Shown here piece after piece: positions 12,453 to 25,133 of a DNA stretch of 64,000 nt. Every line of letters starts with the position of its first letter. Position 1 is the first letter of the stretch. The DNA is from Notospermus geniculatus (Eukaryota; Nemertea; Pilidiophora; Heteronemertea; Lineidae). The position numbers and the translations under genes are program-made. The stretch is taken from the NCBI GenBank assembly GCA_002633025.1, contig NMRB01002483.1:19644-83643 (forward strand), in the 5' to 3' direction. Below the pieces are notes generated by a model, which was not told the origin of the DNA, searched no databases, and saw only the letters and a program-made list of their open reading frames with translations.

Positions 12453-13650
12453 GGGAGCTTGTCCAAATTATTTGAGGTGAATTTCGGCGATTGTTTGGCG
12501 AATTCTGTGCTATCTTTTGGCGATTTTTGAAAAATTCGCCACAAAATCGCCACCAGTTCGCCAAAAAAGCGCCAGAAATTGGCCGAAAATCCGCCGAACG
12601 TTCGCCAGAAATTCGCCAGAAAATAGCCAGAAATTCGCCAGAAAATAGCCAGAAATTCGCCAGAAAATAGCCAGAAATTCGCCGAAAGTTCGCCGCCAAT
12701 TCGCCCGAAAATCGCCAAATATTCGCCACAAGTTCACCTCAAACTTGCTACCAGTTTGACCTCGCAGGAAAAGGCACTGATTTTTCTTCGGAGATCGTTC
12801 TTCCGTGCAGGAATTGCATGACATGGAGTCACATCGAACCCATGAAAACAGCACTACGCTTCAGCAGCGACACTTGCGGCTGATTGTTGGAACTATTTCA
12901 TTTGCATGATGTATTTAAATTGGCCATGCTGGCTGTCACTCAAAACCAACATGGCGAAGATGAACCGATCTCCGTCGGCAAGTGAGTCGTGCGTAAACGA
13001 TAAAATCTGAACAAATGCCACGCCAGAAAGTAATGGAATGCAGGTGAATGAAATATTACTAACGTAGGAATCTTGTCCTTACATGAAAAGTGTGTAGCTT
13101 TTCAATAACTGAGTTTACGAATGCAATATTCTGGCGAGGTGAAAACTTTTTGCACGTCAGTTTCAAAATGGCCGACAAACGACTTGAACAGATCGACGAT
13201 TGAAGGCGGAGGACGAGCATGGTACACTTGAAGATCGGAAACATGTCATCTGATTACAAGTTTTAGGTCTATATGTAGCTTCTAGGCCTCTCTCCGACCG
13301 AGATCTTGCGGTAAACAATGATATTTTTGACGCAGAAAATGAACACGACACGGCTCATCGTGCTGTAAACTTGCTTCGGCAAACTCTCAGCCTTCTCCAA
13401 ACTTCGCCACACATTCGCCACAAAATCGCCGCCAGTTCGCCCACAAATCGCCAAATATTAGCCAAAAAATCGCCATAAGTTCACCACAAAATCGCCAGCA
13501 ATTCGCCACTCAATCGCCAGAAATTAGCCAAAAAACCGCCGAAAAATCGCCATCCATTCGCCGAGAAATCGCCTTCATGCCTCGGCGATTTGTTGGCTAT
13601 TTTTCGGCGATTTGTTGGCGATTTTCGGCGATTAATTTGGACAAGCTCCC
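12453..13650. mobile_element. PIF/Harbinger-like MITE with TTA target site and subterminal repeat arrays
   Basis: The ends GGGAGCTTGTCCAAATTA (12453) and its reverse complement (ending 13650) are flanked by TTA at 12450-12452 and 13651-13653. Three-base TTA/TWA duplications are characteristic of PIF/Harbinger transposons. Between the ends lie two subterminal arrays of a short degenerate motif, AAATTCGCCA-like, at about 12525-12740 and 13400-13640. The central part is unique and non-coding. The long minus-strand frames here are products of the array and not genes. Confidence 0.7.
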
Positions 13651-13926
13651 TTAGTGGCTGGGTGTGTTAAGACTCATGATTGGCTGTGTGAATTTTGAAT
13701 TAGTCCCGCTGAAATTTTTTCCTTGGCGTGATTGTTCCGTGACGTGTGCGGGATTGAAAGTTTCTAAAATTAGTCACTGTTTTCTTTTGTCACGCGTGAT
13801 TCAGTGAAGTTTTAAAGTGAATTGTGCAAGAATAAAAAACAAACAGGCTTCCAGGGGACATGGAACCAGACCAAGTCCATCCATCTCAAACCTGGTAGTG
13901 CACATATGAGCTAAAACCTGTGTGCT

Positions 13927-14177
13927 ACAGTACGTTGCACACTTGACCTCCCTTCCGTGCCACGCACATCCGCGTACCACATGCAGCGTCATGCGCGTAC
14001 CGTCCTCGTATCTTCTGCCGACGTCGCGCGCCATCATGGAAGGCATGCAGTGAAGACGTAACGTCATTCGCCCGTGGTGCGCGGATGTCATGCAGAAGAG
14101 ATGCGTGACCCGTACCTTCTGTGTGACGTACGCGGAAGGTATGCGGATAAAGGTAGGTCAATTGTGCAACGTACTGT
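13927..14177. mobile_element. Fold-back MITE (copy 1 of 2)
   Basis: Terminal repeats ACAGTACGTTGCACACTTGACC and the reverse complement near 14153-14177. The interior is GC-rich, with CGTCATGCGCGTACCGTCCT and its neighbours. A related, partly inverted copy is at 17618-17898. Confidence 0.6.
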
Positions 14178-14875
14178 ACCTCATCTGCTCCTATGTCTGC
14201 AGTTCACAGACATGGCAGACATGGATTTGTGTGTGTGCTGCCAGATGGATACATGGCCAGAAGAAGTTGTAGACGCATTTGTTACAGGCAACTGGGATTC
14301 TGCTGATACTTCAAGATTGTCACTCCTTCCTACGTCCTACAGAAGAAGCGATTGATGCTGTCATAATCATCAAAAGAAATCACCCAATTTTCTGACAGGC
14401 CACTCCGTAATATTGATCATCATCATTGGCGTCTCAATTTTTAACAAATCACGACCTGCCAATCAGTTCAGAGTGGCGCCTGTCCGTCACTGCCGACGAT
14501 ATTTCACCATGGTAACACGGCAAGTGCAATTTGCGCCAAGAAAAAACGACTGGTATTGACATGATGATAGTGAAACGTCAAAATGGCTTTGAAGGATCAA
14601 TCCTCGGCAGTTGTTAGTGTCTGGAGCCAGGTTTGTTGAACATATGATGAGATCTTTACCCTGGGAACTAGACAAGGCCAGGTGTCTGTTTTTGAGAAAT
14701 ATGAGGAACAACAACAACGTAAATGTTGGGATTAATGTGAGTTTTACTCGGTAGAATGGCAATGCGTCTTTTTCCTCACTATCTGGGAATCAAAAGTCAA
14801 GGGCATGTTGGCAGTATGATCAGCTCTGTATAGGCCTACCTGATGTAAATGCCACCATTACGTTTCAGTCTGTTC

Positions 14876-14925
14876 GCACTTGACAGTGCAGGTGCCTGGC
14901 ACCTGCATGTTGCACTGTCAAGTGC
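14876..14925. repeat. Compact perfect hairpin (15-bp outer arms plus inner stem)
   Basis: GCACTTGACAGTGCA at 14876-14890 is perfectly mirrored at 14911-14925, and inside it GGTGC CTG GCACC forms a second stem. A six-base bulge lies on one side. The size is close to a microRNA precursor hairpin but shorter than usual; no function is shown. Confidence 0.7.
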
Positions 14926-14948
14926 CTGGCCTTGAAGAACAAAAGACT

Positions 14949-15111
14949 GAAGTCCTTGTGAGGCATGATCGTGGTAGCGTCAGGCTGCAGAAGTCCTAGT
15001 GAGGCATGATCGTGGTAGAGGCTGGCTGCAGAAGTCCTAGTGAGGCATGATTGTGATAGTCGGGCAGCAGAATGCCTAATGAGGCAAGATCATGGTAGAG
15101 CCCGACGGCAG
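14949..15111. repeat. Tandem repeat, ~41-bp unit, four copies
   Basis: Units begin GAAGTCCTAGTGAGGCATGA and end in a GGCTGCA-like string. The fourth copy is the most diverged. Confidence 0.7.
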
Positions 15112-17617
15112 TTGTGTGTGGTGTTGCGCCCTTCTACAATCCCCCAAATGTTAAAATTGTTGGAAATAACACCTCTTCCACAACTGGGAGTGCAGATTCT
15201 CGGTGGTTAGGCCTGAAGTTCTTTGAGTTAGGCCTGAAGTTCTTTGCAATGTTGAATGTGATCTAACGCAAACAAAGTTGATGTTCAGTATCTCTGCAAT
15301 AGGCCAGTTTCGAATCGGACCACCGACATCCTTGCGGCTACACCATCAATTCACCAGCATACCCAAATAAACCCTTGGTTGACCCTGAACCCGGTAACGG
15401 AACCGATTGGTCCAATTATACGAATGTCGTGGACTAATAACGCGGTCTCAACACGTTCAACTGGTCGTTCACCTCCCCTTAGGAAAACAAGCAGGATATT
15501 TACCACCGAGTAATTGCACTCTAATTCCTTCAGCAGTCTCCGTATGACCCTAGGGTTTTGTCACTCAAGTTCTAATCAGTAGAGGCTGATTTTTTGGGTG
15601 ATCTTGGCGGCGAATGCGACTGGAGTGTCTCCCTTGAGGTGTCAGGTCACATCCCAGTGTCTGGTTGTTGGTTTGAAGTCTCTACGTGAGGTACATAACC
15701 CAGTCAGTATCGGCTGTCATATATGCTCTGTCAGTATCGGATGTATATATGTAAGGCGGGACTTCTACGTGAGACTTGTTTGGTGCAAGTTGGCTCTTTA
15801 TGGGCAACTCAGCCGTAGATAACTGCGGACAGTCGCAGCGGACAGTCGCAGTATCACTGCTGAATGCTGATGTCAGGTCGCACCATCTACTAGACATGAC
15901 TAGATGCGGATTTCTGTGGTTTGAGAGGCGAAATATTGTGTCTCGAGATTCATGCAAATCTGTAATAAAAATTGGAGGGGGGAGGGGTGTGACTTGGTAC
16001 TCCGCTGGGCATCAAGTCGCACCTCCGCTAGATGGATCCATCTGGCGGAGGATCGTGGTACCAGTCTATCATCAGTCGTACTGGCATCCACCGATACGTA
16101 AACATGCTGAAACGAAGAACCAGTCTAGTTTCAGCCTGAGTTCCGAATCTCCTGTTGATTCTCTTCTCTGGTTCGTGGAATCGGGCGACGTCGTAGCCTA
16201 GGATTATTCAGCTGAAATGCTGGGAAATCGCATCTACATAGCTCCAAATTCAAAAAATTCTCTCACGCAAGGGGACCCCCCTCACGCTCCCCCCGCTCGA
16301 CCTCCTGCCTTGCCTGGTTGTCCTTCGGCCGACTTCCGGTGTTTTGATCTACATTCAGTCTCATCTCTGATCTACACCTGCACCACGACAGAACAGTCTG
16401 CATCAAGTGAAGAAATCATGGTCAGGTCACGACAGTAAAAATATGTGCGCTCATCGTGGAACAGGTGGCATCTTCACGGTTGGAATCGTAACTCAGGTCG
16501 ACTGCGGGAGGATCTTTGATTCGTCATGCAGTGGAAGCTGTACATGCTCAACTCCCCGACTGATGCAACCTTGGAGGTGAGACACAACTGCAGTCATGTC
16601 ACGGCATGTACCCCAGTCTCCTTAGAGCACTTCGAGTGTACCGACCCACTCTCGCAGTTCATATCATGATGTCAGCAGCTCAGCAAGATAAACCATCATC
16701 AGTCGTGACCGAAATACACCAAGGAGAACGTTGATGCACAAATTCTGGCTTACAAGGTTTATAATATGATATATTACCATCCCGCACAGTAGATTAGCCC
16801 TAAAGGACATCACCTCTCTAGGGCCGAGCAATTCACCCGTCACTCTTGCTGCTGTCGTTCATCACGATCTCAATCGTCAAGAGTAATTAGTGAAGAATTC
16901 TATATTACTAATCCTGGGTTAATGTTTCCATTATGGCACTTGACGCTTTGATCGATAACTCGTTGTCATCTGGATCAATTCTAGTTGCCTCTCTTTCTGT
17001 GTCATGTGTATTGTTGATTTAATAATTCGTACATTTGGAGGATCTCATATCCAGTTCACACCAGTATTGTAACGTACAACATCCGTGTCTAATGGTATGA
17101 TGTCCTTGGCTGTGTGTGTCTCATTTGCAATGCGGCTGTGACGTCAGAATCTTTCCAGGTCTCACTATACATTTGTACAACTTTGGTGAGGTGTCACTAC
17201 ACAGTTATGGCGTACCCTGCTCTGGTAGCGCTTTGGATGCATAAAATACGCCACTTTACAGGGGCCAGGAGAGTACGCACTCACTAAATACAAGATGAGT
17301 AAAGTACTCCTGGCTTAAAAAAATAATCTAAACCTCTGGTAATGGAATGATGTCCTTGGATGAGTGTATCTGTCGTCTCATCTAGTATGAAGGCTCATGC
17401 GATGCGCTGAATGAGTTTCACCTTGAGTTCCCCATAATGGTTCGTGGAGAGACGGGGGTAATAATGTGAAACAATATCATGAGGCTGCGTTCAGTAGGAA
17501 GCGCTGTATAAAGGTTTCATATAAATCTATTATCATTGAGTTTACTGGTCAACTAGCACTGCAGATATCATTGGACAATATATTAGAGTGCATGGAGAAA
17601 ACCTGCACTATTGAAGA

Positions 17618-17898
17618 GTTACTGTACGGTGCAAACTGACTTACCTTATATCCAAGTACCTTCCGCATACGTCATGCTGAAGGTACCTCCAGTTCATTAC
17701 CTGTGGTGCGGATACGTCACGTGTCTCTTCTCCATGAGCTCCACGTGCCGCACACAAAAGTCAAATGACGTTACGTCTTCACTGCATGCATTCAAAGGTG
17801 CCGCGCGACATCCGCAGAAGATATGAGGACGGTACTCGGATGACGTGGCTCATGGTACACGGCACGGAAGGTAGTCAATTGGGCAAAGTACTGTACCT
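17618..17898. mobile_element. Fold-back MITE (copy 2 of the 13927 family)
   Basis: It shares TCTTCACTGCATGCATTC, GCCGCGCGACATCCGCAGAA and the TGCAAACTGACTTACCTT end with the first copy, read on the other strand. The terminal repeats are more decayed. Confidence 0.55.
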
Positions 17899-17974
17899 TC
17901 TCAGAGTCGCATGATGATCGGGTTTGGACAGCAGTTGAAATTGAACCCTGAACCTCAGAAGTGACAATCAGGCC

Positions 17975-18589
17975 ACACAAAAATAATACTGTGGTTCCGG
18001 TAACCCGACCTACCCCCTCAAAATGTTGCCGACCCTAAAGATTTTTTGGCAACTTGTAAAAAAAATAATGCATGATCCTAGGCCGACCCCAACTCTCTAA
18101 GTTGCAGTCTGAATAACATTATTTTAACAAATTATTTTCTAGTCATTTTAATCACCTTAGTACCCACAGAAACCTTATGTCAAGCCCTGCCTAATCGAAA
18201 ACTACATGTATCAGCTGACCAAAGTGAAATTTTTCATGAGGTTACACTTTTATGTGGTGAAAAGCTGCCATCCCATGTACCGCTATCTCAGCCACCAGTC
18301 TTGCCAGTTTCACCCAAAGGTCACAATTATCAAGAAAATTTAACTTTTCTCTTTTGAATTTAACTGTTACTTCGTTGTCATTTTCAGTACCAATCTTATT
18401 TGCCTCGAGGAAATTCAAAACCAAGCAGCTGTTGTTGAGTTTTAATATCGACGAAAATAAAATGTCGAGTGTCCCCTACCCTGCTAAAGACCTCAAAATA
18501 ATTTTCCAAAATAAAATAATCATCCCTACCCTCCTACCCCACCTAAAAAATTAAGATATGTTACCGGAACCACAGTATTATTTTTGTGT
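17975..18589. mobile_element. Element with ~30-bp terminal inverted repeats
   Basis: ACACAAAAATAATACTGTGG with GTTCCGGTAAC at the left is exactly reversed at 18560-18589. The ~550-bp interior is AT-rich and lacks a transposase-like frame. Non-autonomous DNA transposon. Confidence 0.75.
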
Positions 18590-18642
18590 TGCCTCACTCA
18601 TGTTTCTGCTACCCCATTCTTGACAGCCCCAGCTTTGAGAAA

Positions 18643-18747
18643 CTTACTTTTCCTTTTGATTATTCACCTATTCACCTAACTTACTTTTCCTTTTGATTAT
18701 TCACCTATTCACCTAACTTACTTTTCCTTTTGATTATTCACCTATTT
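18643..18747. repeat. Tandem repeat, 37-bp unit, almost three copies
   Basis: Identical units starting CTTACTTTTCCTTTTGATTA at 18643, 18680 and 18717. The identity indicates recent expansion. Confidence 0.85.
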
Positions 18748-19489
18748 TGAATGAGGTGGTAATAGCTCCAGAATCGGACCAGCCCCTGAAATCTCCATCG
18801 CTTTCTACATCATATTACCCATGCCTCTTATGCATCATTTCTCATCAAAAAATCAATATCATCTCCATTATGTTCGTTATTTGAATTCAAATTCCAAATT
18901 TGCGTTTAGATAAAACTTTACAACCTTAAAAACACTCCATTAATGTTCAAGGTACCCGTATATATTTCCGTATAATTGCACCCCATTGCCGAAATGGGGA
19001 TTATGTCGGCTGTTGAAATCTCGAGAGTGAAGTAGCTTCGATGAATAAGATATAGGTCTAGCGATTATCGCTGGTTCCCCCACTAATGACGTGGCCCTAA
19101 GAGACTCGAGTTCATAATGGGACCATTAAGTTTCAACCGGTTGTGAGGCGAATGCGAGGTGAGGTTGTGATTGGTGGTCGCTTGGCAGGAAAGGTTTGGC
19201 TGTTAAAACCATGATGCGGTTTTAACACGCGGGTGAAGCATTCGATTCCCAGATGCCATCAATCTTGTGTTGCTAATTCATGGTAGAAAAGTTTCAGAAG
19301 CGAAAGACTAGTGATAAATTGTATGCTATCAGGAAACGGAGTTCAGTGTCTTGTTGCTGCTGTTGTGGGTCGGCTCTGCACCAACACCCTTCGCAACCTC
19401 CCCCCTGCATCCTGCAGCTCTTTCCTGCAGCAAAGAGCTGCAAGCATCAGGTGTACATAATTCATGAAGACCCGAACTACGGCCCCCCT

Positions 19490-19745
19490 GCCTCCATATT
19501 TGATTTTCCATCAGGGCCAAAAGCGAGTGTTCTTGCCCCTGGTAAGTACGGAAAAGGCCATCTCAAGCTACTCATGTTCCTCACTTGGATGGGGTCTTTT
19601 ACTTGCCCTTGTAAAGAAACAAGATACAAGACACCATGGCTTACTGTCCCATATGCGACGGACGTGAAGCGCCATGGATGATTAATCCAACCCGGAACCT
19701 GCCGCTTGCTAAGCGGACGTGATAACCACTCAGCTATGAAGGCTC
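19490..19745 (-). mobile_element. tRNA-derived SINE, most complete copy
   Basis: On the minus strand it starts with a tRNA-like head: A-box-like TAGCTGAGTGGTTATCACG, then CAGGTTCCGGGTTGGATT at the B-box position. The body includes CAAGGGCAAGTAAAAGACCC and TGAGTAGCTTGAGATGGCC and ends ...GGCCCTGATGGAAAATCAAA. Copies or pieces lie at 1584, 5675, 8195 and 27183. It is not a working tRNA gene, because the head lacks a paired acceptor stem. Confidence 0.7.
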
Positions 19746-20814
19746 CTCAAAGCTGCCTCATGAGCGAAGGAACTGATTTCTCTTCTGAAGGTCATACTAA
19801 CTCTAAACTTGTTCGGTCTTCAGTTGACACTTTCAAGTCCCCCAAGACCTCAACCATCTCAGATATCTCAAACGGACAACATTGTCATGCGTAGCATTAT
19901 GACCTTCTTCAGGTTGGTATTTGTAATAGTGTCATGAAAAGTGATTCCCTGAGAGTGAATTCGCACTCTCTGGGTTTGTAGTACTTCGAGACACTATTTC
20001 TAGTCATTGGCAGTGGGAATTGCTACTGCAGCACAAATCCCAACAATCTGTCGCTCATTGTCAAGTCGTGCAAGTGATGAAGAAATTGTGAGATACGTTG
20101 GGATAGCTACGAATCTATCGCCGATACCTCTTGCCTCATTCACACCAAATATGGTTTCCACGGCCACTGAATTTTGTGGAAATATGCCGCTCCACACGAG
20201 TTTTCTCATATGCGTTGTTGGTTTGCTAACAATTTACGCCGAGACCAGTGACCAAACAACTTCCTGAAAGCGTGGATAATGGGGCAATATCTCTGGCTGT
20301 CAGTATCCAGTACATGACTACTATGTCACTGCCAACTTCCATAGGATTACTATCATTCTCCTTACGAGTGTATTGTCACCATAAGGCTAGCTCCGTCTTC
20401 GACTGCCACCAAGATATGATGGGTGACTATAAGATGGGAAGCAAGCATCGTACAATGTCATATGTTGCGTTCATTGTATATTACTTGCTACACTGACAGA
20501 CTGCGTATGAGTTTCTTTCATGCGGTGTCAACTGTAAGTCTTTATTGAGAATGCTTCTTTCTTACGTGAATGGGATGCGGAGGCTGGCTGTGAAGAGCAA
20601 AGGTCCAGATCATATAACACACGACAATAACGTGTGTATATTGTCAAGATCCTGCTAGACTGGAACGGATTTCTCATTTCTGACATGTCTGAAGGTGCCT
20701 CTCCGCCTGAGAATTCTCCTGCTAGTTCACTATCTTTATGTCGTGGGTTCAGACGCAAAGTTGTCCGGGAAAAGTCAGTCGCCGCCTGTTTTGCGCCGTT
20801 GCAAGGTCGACCCG

Positions 20815-20950
20815 ACATCTACTGGGTTCTGCCGCTGCTGGTCGGCACCGGACAGCCCCGTCCAGGAAGCAGAAATGCCGACCGGAACTCGATCTAAAAA
20901 GAGTATTTTCCAACCATCAGAACTAACAAAGTGTGCCAAATTCAGCCACA
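20815..20950 (-). repeat. Inverted copy of the 38648-38845 repeat
   Basis: GGTTCTGCCGCTGCTGGTCG, GCCGACCGGAACTCGATC and AGTATTTTCCAACCATCAGA are reverse complements of blocks in the 38648-38845 copy. Confidence 0.55.
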
Positions 20951-21707
20951 GAAATATGTAGGCAGTCGTTTGCATCGACTCATTGGCCAGGCCTTCGCAA
21001 AAACTCTTTTGTGGACGGGAGCAGTGCCTCAGAGCAACTCAAAAAAGTCAATTTTCTTCGCTCAGTTGGCCTCCTTCTAAAATCGATCGATTGGTCTCGG
21101 TGAAGCTTTGTGTTCTTCACTTAAAGAAGATTGCTCCGTCGTCGAATACCCCTGAGGTCGTGGTAAATGACTTCTCTAAAGGTCGGCATTAGAATTTATC
21201 CTGTCCATTTATCACTTAGAGGGGAATCTGTCTGAGTCTTTGATGTGAGTACGAAAGTTGATAAACCTGGAGGTGGTCGGCGGCACGTTATGAAATACTT
21301 CCCGGCAGCAGGTATTATCAGTCCTTCTGAAGGTGTCAGGTACGAGCGTTTTTCTTGGGTTCCCCATCAACGGCAAGCATTGGAAAGAGATTTTTCTTGG
21401 ACACCACACCATCAGCAGGTATTGGAAAGATCAGAGGTTGTCGTTCTTAATGGAACATGATCAGTGTTTGTGGAATGGTCAGGTCTGAGTAGTTTTGCGA
21501 CATGCCTAACAGGTAGTTACCTGCAAATGCAACAAAGGATTTCATTTGGATCATTTTTGAGTCCATTGACCGAGTCTTGCCATCAACTAGTTGTCGCAAC
21601 TCTCGAAGGCTGCAGTGCCTGTGCACCTCTGAGACTTCTCGCCAGGGCTAACAATGCCCTCTGCCTCAGCCCTGGCAATGTACTTATGTAGTTTTTCTTC
21701 TGTAATT

Positions 21708-21827
21708 AGGGAGGTTTCGCAAGCGTCCAGTTAGGTCCTACGACGACGTTTATCTATTGTGTGGGAATACCCAAACAATAGATAAACGCCGTCGTATGGC
21801 CTAACCGGGCGCTTGCGAAACCTCCCT
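21708..21827. mobile_element. Fold-back MITE, near-perfect ~54-bp arms
   Basis: AGGGAGGTTTCGCAAGCG on the left is mirrored by CGCTTGCGAAACCTCCCT on the right. The arms continue through the GACGACGTTTATCTATTGT region to a loop of only about 10 bases. A second copy sits in the GGACT intron (46427-46545). Confidence 0.8.
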
Positions 21828-22429
21828 ATTATTCAATAAACATACTATACTACTACCTCTGAGACTTGATTTCAACGTTATGACGTTGCGATCCACAAAT
21901 CAGTATGGTGCCCAATCAAAGTCCGTCTTCAAATGAGCATGGTCTGGTGCTAGCAACATAACGTCATGATATCCCGACAGGAAAGGTGGCGGACAGCCGT
22001 AGCCATCTCTGCTTGTCAAGAATTCACAACCTTGCAGTCAGCCCAGTGCAACTTACACCAGTTTAATCATGGTCGCCCGAAGTGCCACTTACCAAATGCC
22101 CATTCCGTTGAATACATGTACTGGCAACCAACATGTAACTTGTTCTGCGGAGTCATCGCCAGTGATGTGTGGTTTCCAAATGGCCTTGTTGACAGGGTGA
22201 ATATTTGAAAAGGAAATTGTCTGCGAGGAGATTGAACAGGAATACAGGATTAGACGGAGTGTGCCTAGAATTTGACAAAAGCAACTTCTCTTGCTTATCT
22301 TTGGAAATCAGACACGGACTTTTACATCGGTTTGTTTGGGAGGAGAGACACAGTAGCCTACTAAATTCATCATCGTCCGAGGAAATATCCAGGGATGCAA
22401 CGTACTTGGAGAACAAAATGTCGTAGGGA

Positions 22430-22740
22430 TGAAGTGTCCACGAACAAAAAGTACTTGGAGGATGAAATGACTTGGTGTCAAAGTGTCCAGGGATGGAAAG
22501 TACTTGGAGGATGAAATGACCTGGTGTCAAAGTGTCCAGGGATGGAAAGTACTTGGAGGATGAAATGACCTGGTGTCAAAGTGTCCAGGGATGGAAAGTA
22601 CTTGGAGGACGAAATGTCCTGGGGGACATAATGTCCAGGGACGAAGAATCCTTCAGGGACAAAACGTCCTGGGATTAAAAGTACTATGTACTCTGACAAA
22701 TTATCCAGGGACAGAAAGTCCTCAGGGATGAAATGTCCTC
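22430..22740. repeat. Minisatellite, 49-bp unit
   Basis: Units GGATGAAATGACCTGGTGTC...AAGTACTTGGA start at 22459, 22508 and 22557 and are nearly identical. Diverged half-units with GTCCAGGGA(C/T)G continue to about 22740. It is open in several frames only because it is a repeat. Confidence 0.75.
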
Positions 22741-23799
22741 CAACAGTTGTCGGATGGCGTCAGCTCTTCCAGTTCGAAGTCGACTCAGACATAGAGTTCG
22801 TTCTGATTCAGTGGTAATGAGGCGATCAGCTGTTAGTCATTCCGACTCAGCTAACCGTCGAGTTAACGCCTCATCAACCCTGTTGCAGTTCGTTCTTGTT
22901 CTTGAGGTTGACGCTGCCCTTGAATTTCTCAAACTGGGGTGGCGTTTCCACAATCTCACCTGCGGGGATGTCATAAGATTTGGTCGTGTTTGTGGACAAT
23001 TCATCGTTTCCATGATGTAGGCCCAGGCTACATCGCTGTGATGTTGTCCGTTTTGCCCACCGGCTTTGCATCATCAGCAATGCATTTTGCCCACCAGCTT
23101 TGTGTCATTACGGCGACGTCAGCAATGGCGGACACTGTTGGAGTCACGTCGTGGAAACGATGAATACTGTGTGAGTTACAGTTACCATTCCAAGATTTTT
23201 CGCTTTGAAACCCAGCGAGGGGCAATTTTCCCTCTTCCTTAGACATGACATCATCCGCTCAGCTTACACGTGTTGAAAACCAAGTTAACCAATTCCTGAT
23301 CAAATTGCGAGGATAGAATACAAAATAGCCAGCTCGACTCTCAAACGATATCGTAGCTGTCATCTCAATCTTCTTGGAGTGGAAACTCTTTCTATCTGTT
23401 CAGAAAATCTTTAGAATTATCGGCTCACATGAGACGCGTCAACTTACATCGCCAGCCCTGGGAAAATTCAATATCAATGAAATATGATTGGCCACAGTCA
23501 CTTGTAAGCAGGTCTATAATTTGCGTGCTCAATCAAATGTGATGGTTGCCATGGATACGGGATATTCAGACCATTAGATTTTGGCGAATTTGGTGTAATG
23601 TTTGTGATGTACAGGTCATTGAAGAATTATATGATTTTTGGTCAGTCATGTATCCAAGCAAAAGAACCAATATTTGAATGTTTCAAAGTGCGGCGTGTCG
23701 AGATCATTCTGACCATAAAACTGGACTATTGATGGGTCTACAGCCATGCTGGAATACCAGTGTTGTCATCATAATAGTATATGTTGTGCATGTGAATGG

Positions 23800-24392
23800 A
23801 ACATTCAGCTGAGCCACTGGCCTACCGGGCCTCTTGTTCATCGTCTGCAATGTTGTTGTGAATGGAGACAGCTGAGCCCATGGCCTGTGGGCCTCTTGTT
23901 CATTGACTGCAGAGTGGTTGTGAATGGAGACAGGTGAGCCCATGTCCTACAGGCCTCTTGTTCATTGACTGCAGTGTGGTTGTGAATGGAGAAGACAGCT
24001 GAGCCCATGGCATATGGACCTCTTGTTTCACTGACTGCATGTGGTTGTGAATGGAGACAGCTGAGCCCATGTCCTATGGGCCTCTTCTTCATTGACTGCA
24101 GTGTTGTTGTGAATGGAGACAGCTGAGCCCATGTCCTTGGGCCTCTTGTTTCACTGACTGCATGTGATTGTGAATGAAGACAACTGAGCCCATGTCCTTT
24201 GGGCCTCTTGTTTCCCTGACTTCAAAGTGGCAGCTGAGTCCATGTCCTAAGGGCCTCTTGTTTCACTGACTGCATGTGGTTGTGAATGGAGAAGACAGCT
24301 GGGCCCATAGATGGGCCTCTTTTTTCACTGACTGCATGTGGTTGTGAATGGAAACAGCTGAGCCCATGTCCTACAGGCCTCTTGTTTCCTAG
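23800..24392. repeat. Minisatellite, ~60-bp unit, about ten copies
   Basis: Units contain GCCTCTTGTT(T)CA(T/C)TGACTGCA, TGTGGTTGTGAATGGAGA and CAGCTGAGCCCATG. Unit length varies by small indels. Confidence 0.8.
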
Positions 24393-24857
24393 ATTCCTTG
24401 TGTTAAGTTAAAACCCCTGCTTCTAATGCTTCCCCCTTTCTGCCTTCAGTATTTGTAGGTCCAGGACGGAGAAGCGTTGACTACAGTCGTAGGAATGACC
24501 CAGGTGCTAATTCAGTTGTTCTGGCTTCAATTTTCAATAACCTCTACCCTCTCCTTCTAACCTTTTCGCTTTTTCAACTGATCTCATGTAAACTCACCTC
24601 AGTTGTTGAAGATTTGCAGAAGGTCTTTGTCGCTATCTTCACCAGACTTTCTGTCGCCACATATCTTTCTCCCTCATGTTTTATCCTGTTAATTAGTTTT
24701 GCAATTGATTGCAATTAACGCTAATGTACTTCAGGAAATAACATGTCTATTTCACCGTGAATACTGGCATAGTCACCGCCTGTGTGGTGTGGTGAACTGG
24801 CCAGTGTTACGTGCCAAACCAGCCGGTGTTATGGACCATGAACCGGACAGTGTTACT

Positions 24858-25133
24858 TTAACCCAATAGAGCCCATGCCGCCCTAAACCGCCCTGCCGTG
24901 AGCCGCCTAGAAGACCACGCCCACTTTTTGACAAAAAATCCCCATCACCTCAAAATCAAAATCACCACTTACTACTGGCACCGCCATGTCTCCAGATGCC
25001 GAGACCGCCATAAACCGCCTTGACTCATTACACTTTTCTCTATTCAGCTTAATGTAGTGGCATTTCATGGCGGTTCAGGGCGGTGAAAGGTACAGATGGA
25101 AAGTGCCAAAAAAAGGCAGCTCTATTGGGTTAA
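24858..25133. mobile_element. MITE with TTAACCCAATAGAG ends (copy 1)
   Basis: The left end TTAACCCAATAGAGC is mirrored by GCTCTATTGGGTTAA at the right. The interior is rich in CCGCC and GGCGGT motifs, partly self-complementary. A second copy lies downstream of ADAR (41638-41928). Confidence 0.75.

Noticed and set aside
12394-12854. Several ~100-residue minus-strand frames rich in Phe, Arg, Ser, Gly
   Set aside because: They are translations of the subterminal repeat array of the Harbinger-like element, open in more than one frame.
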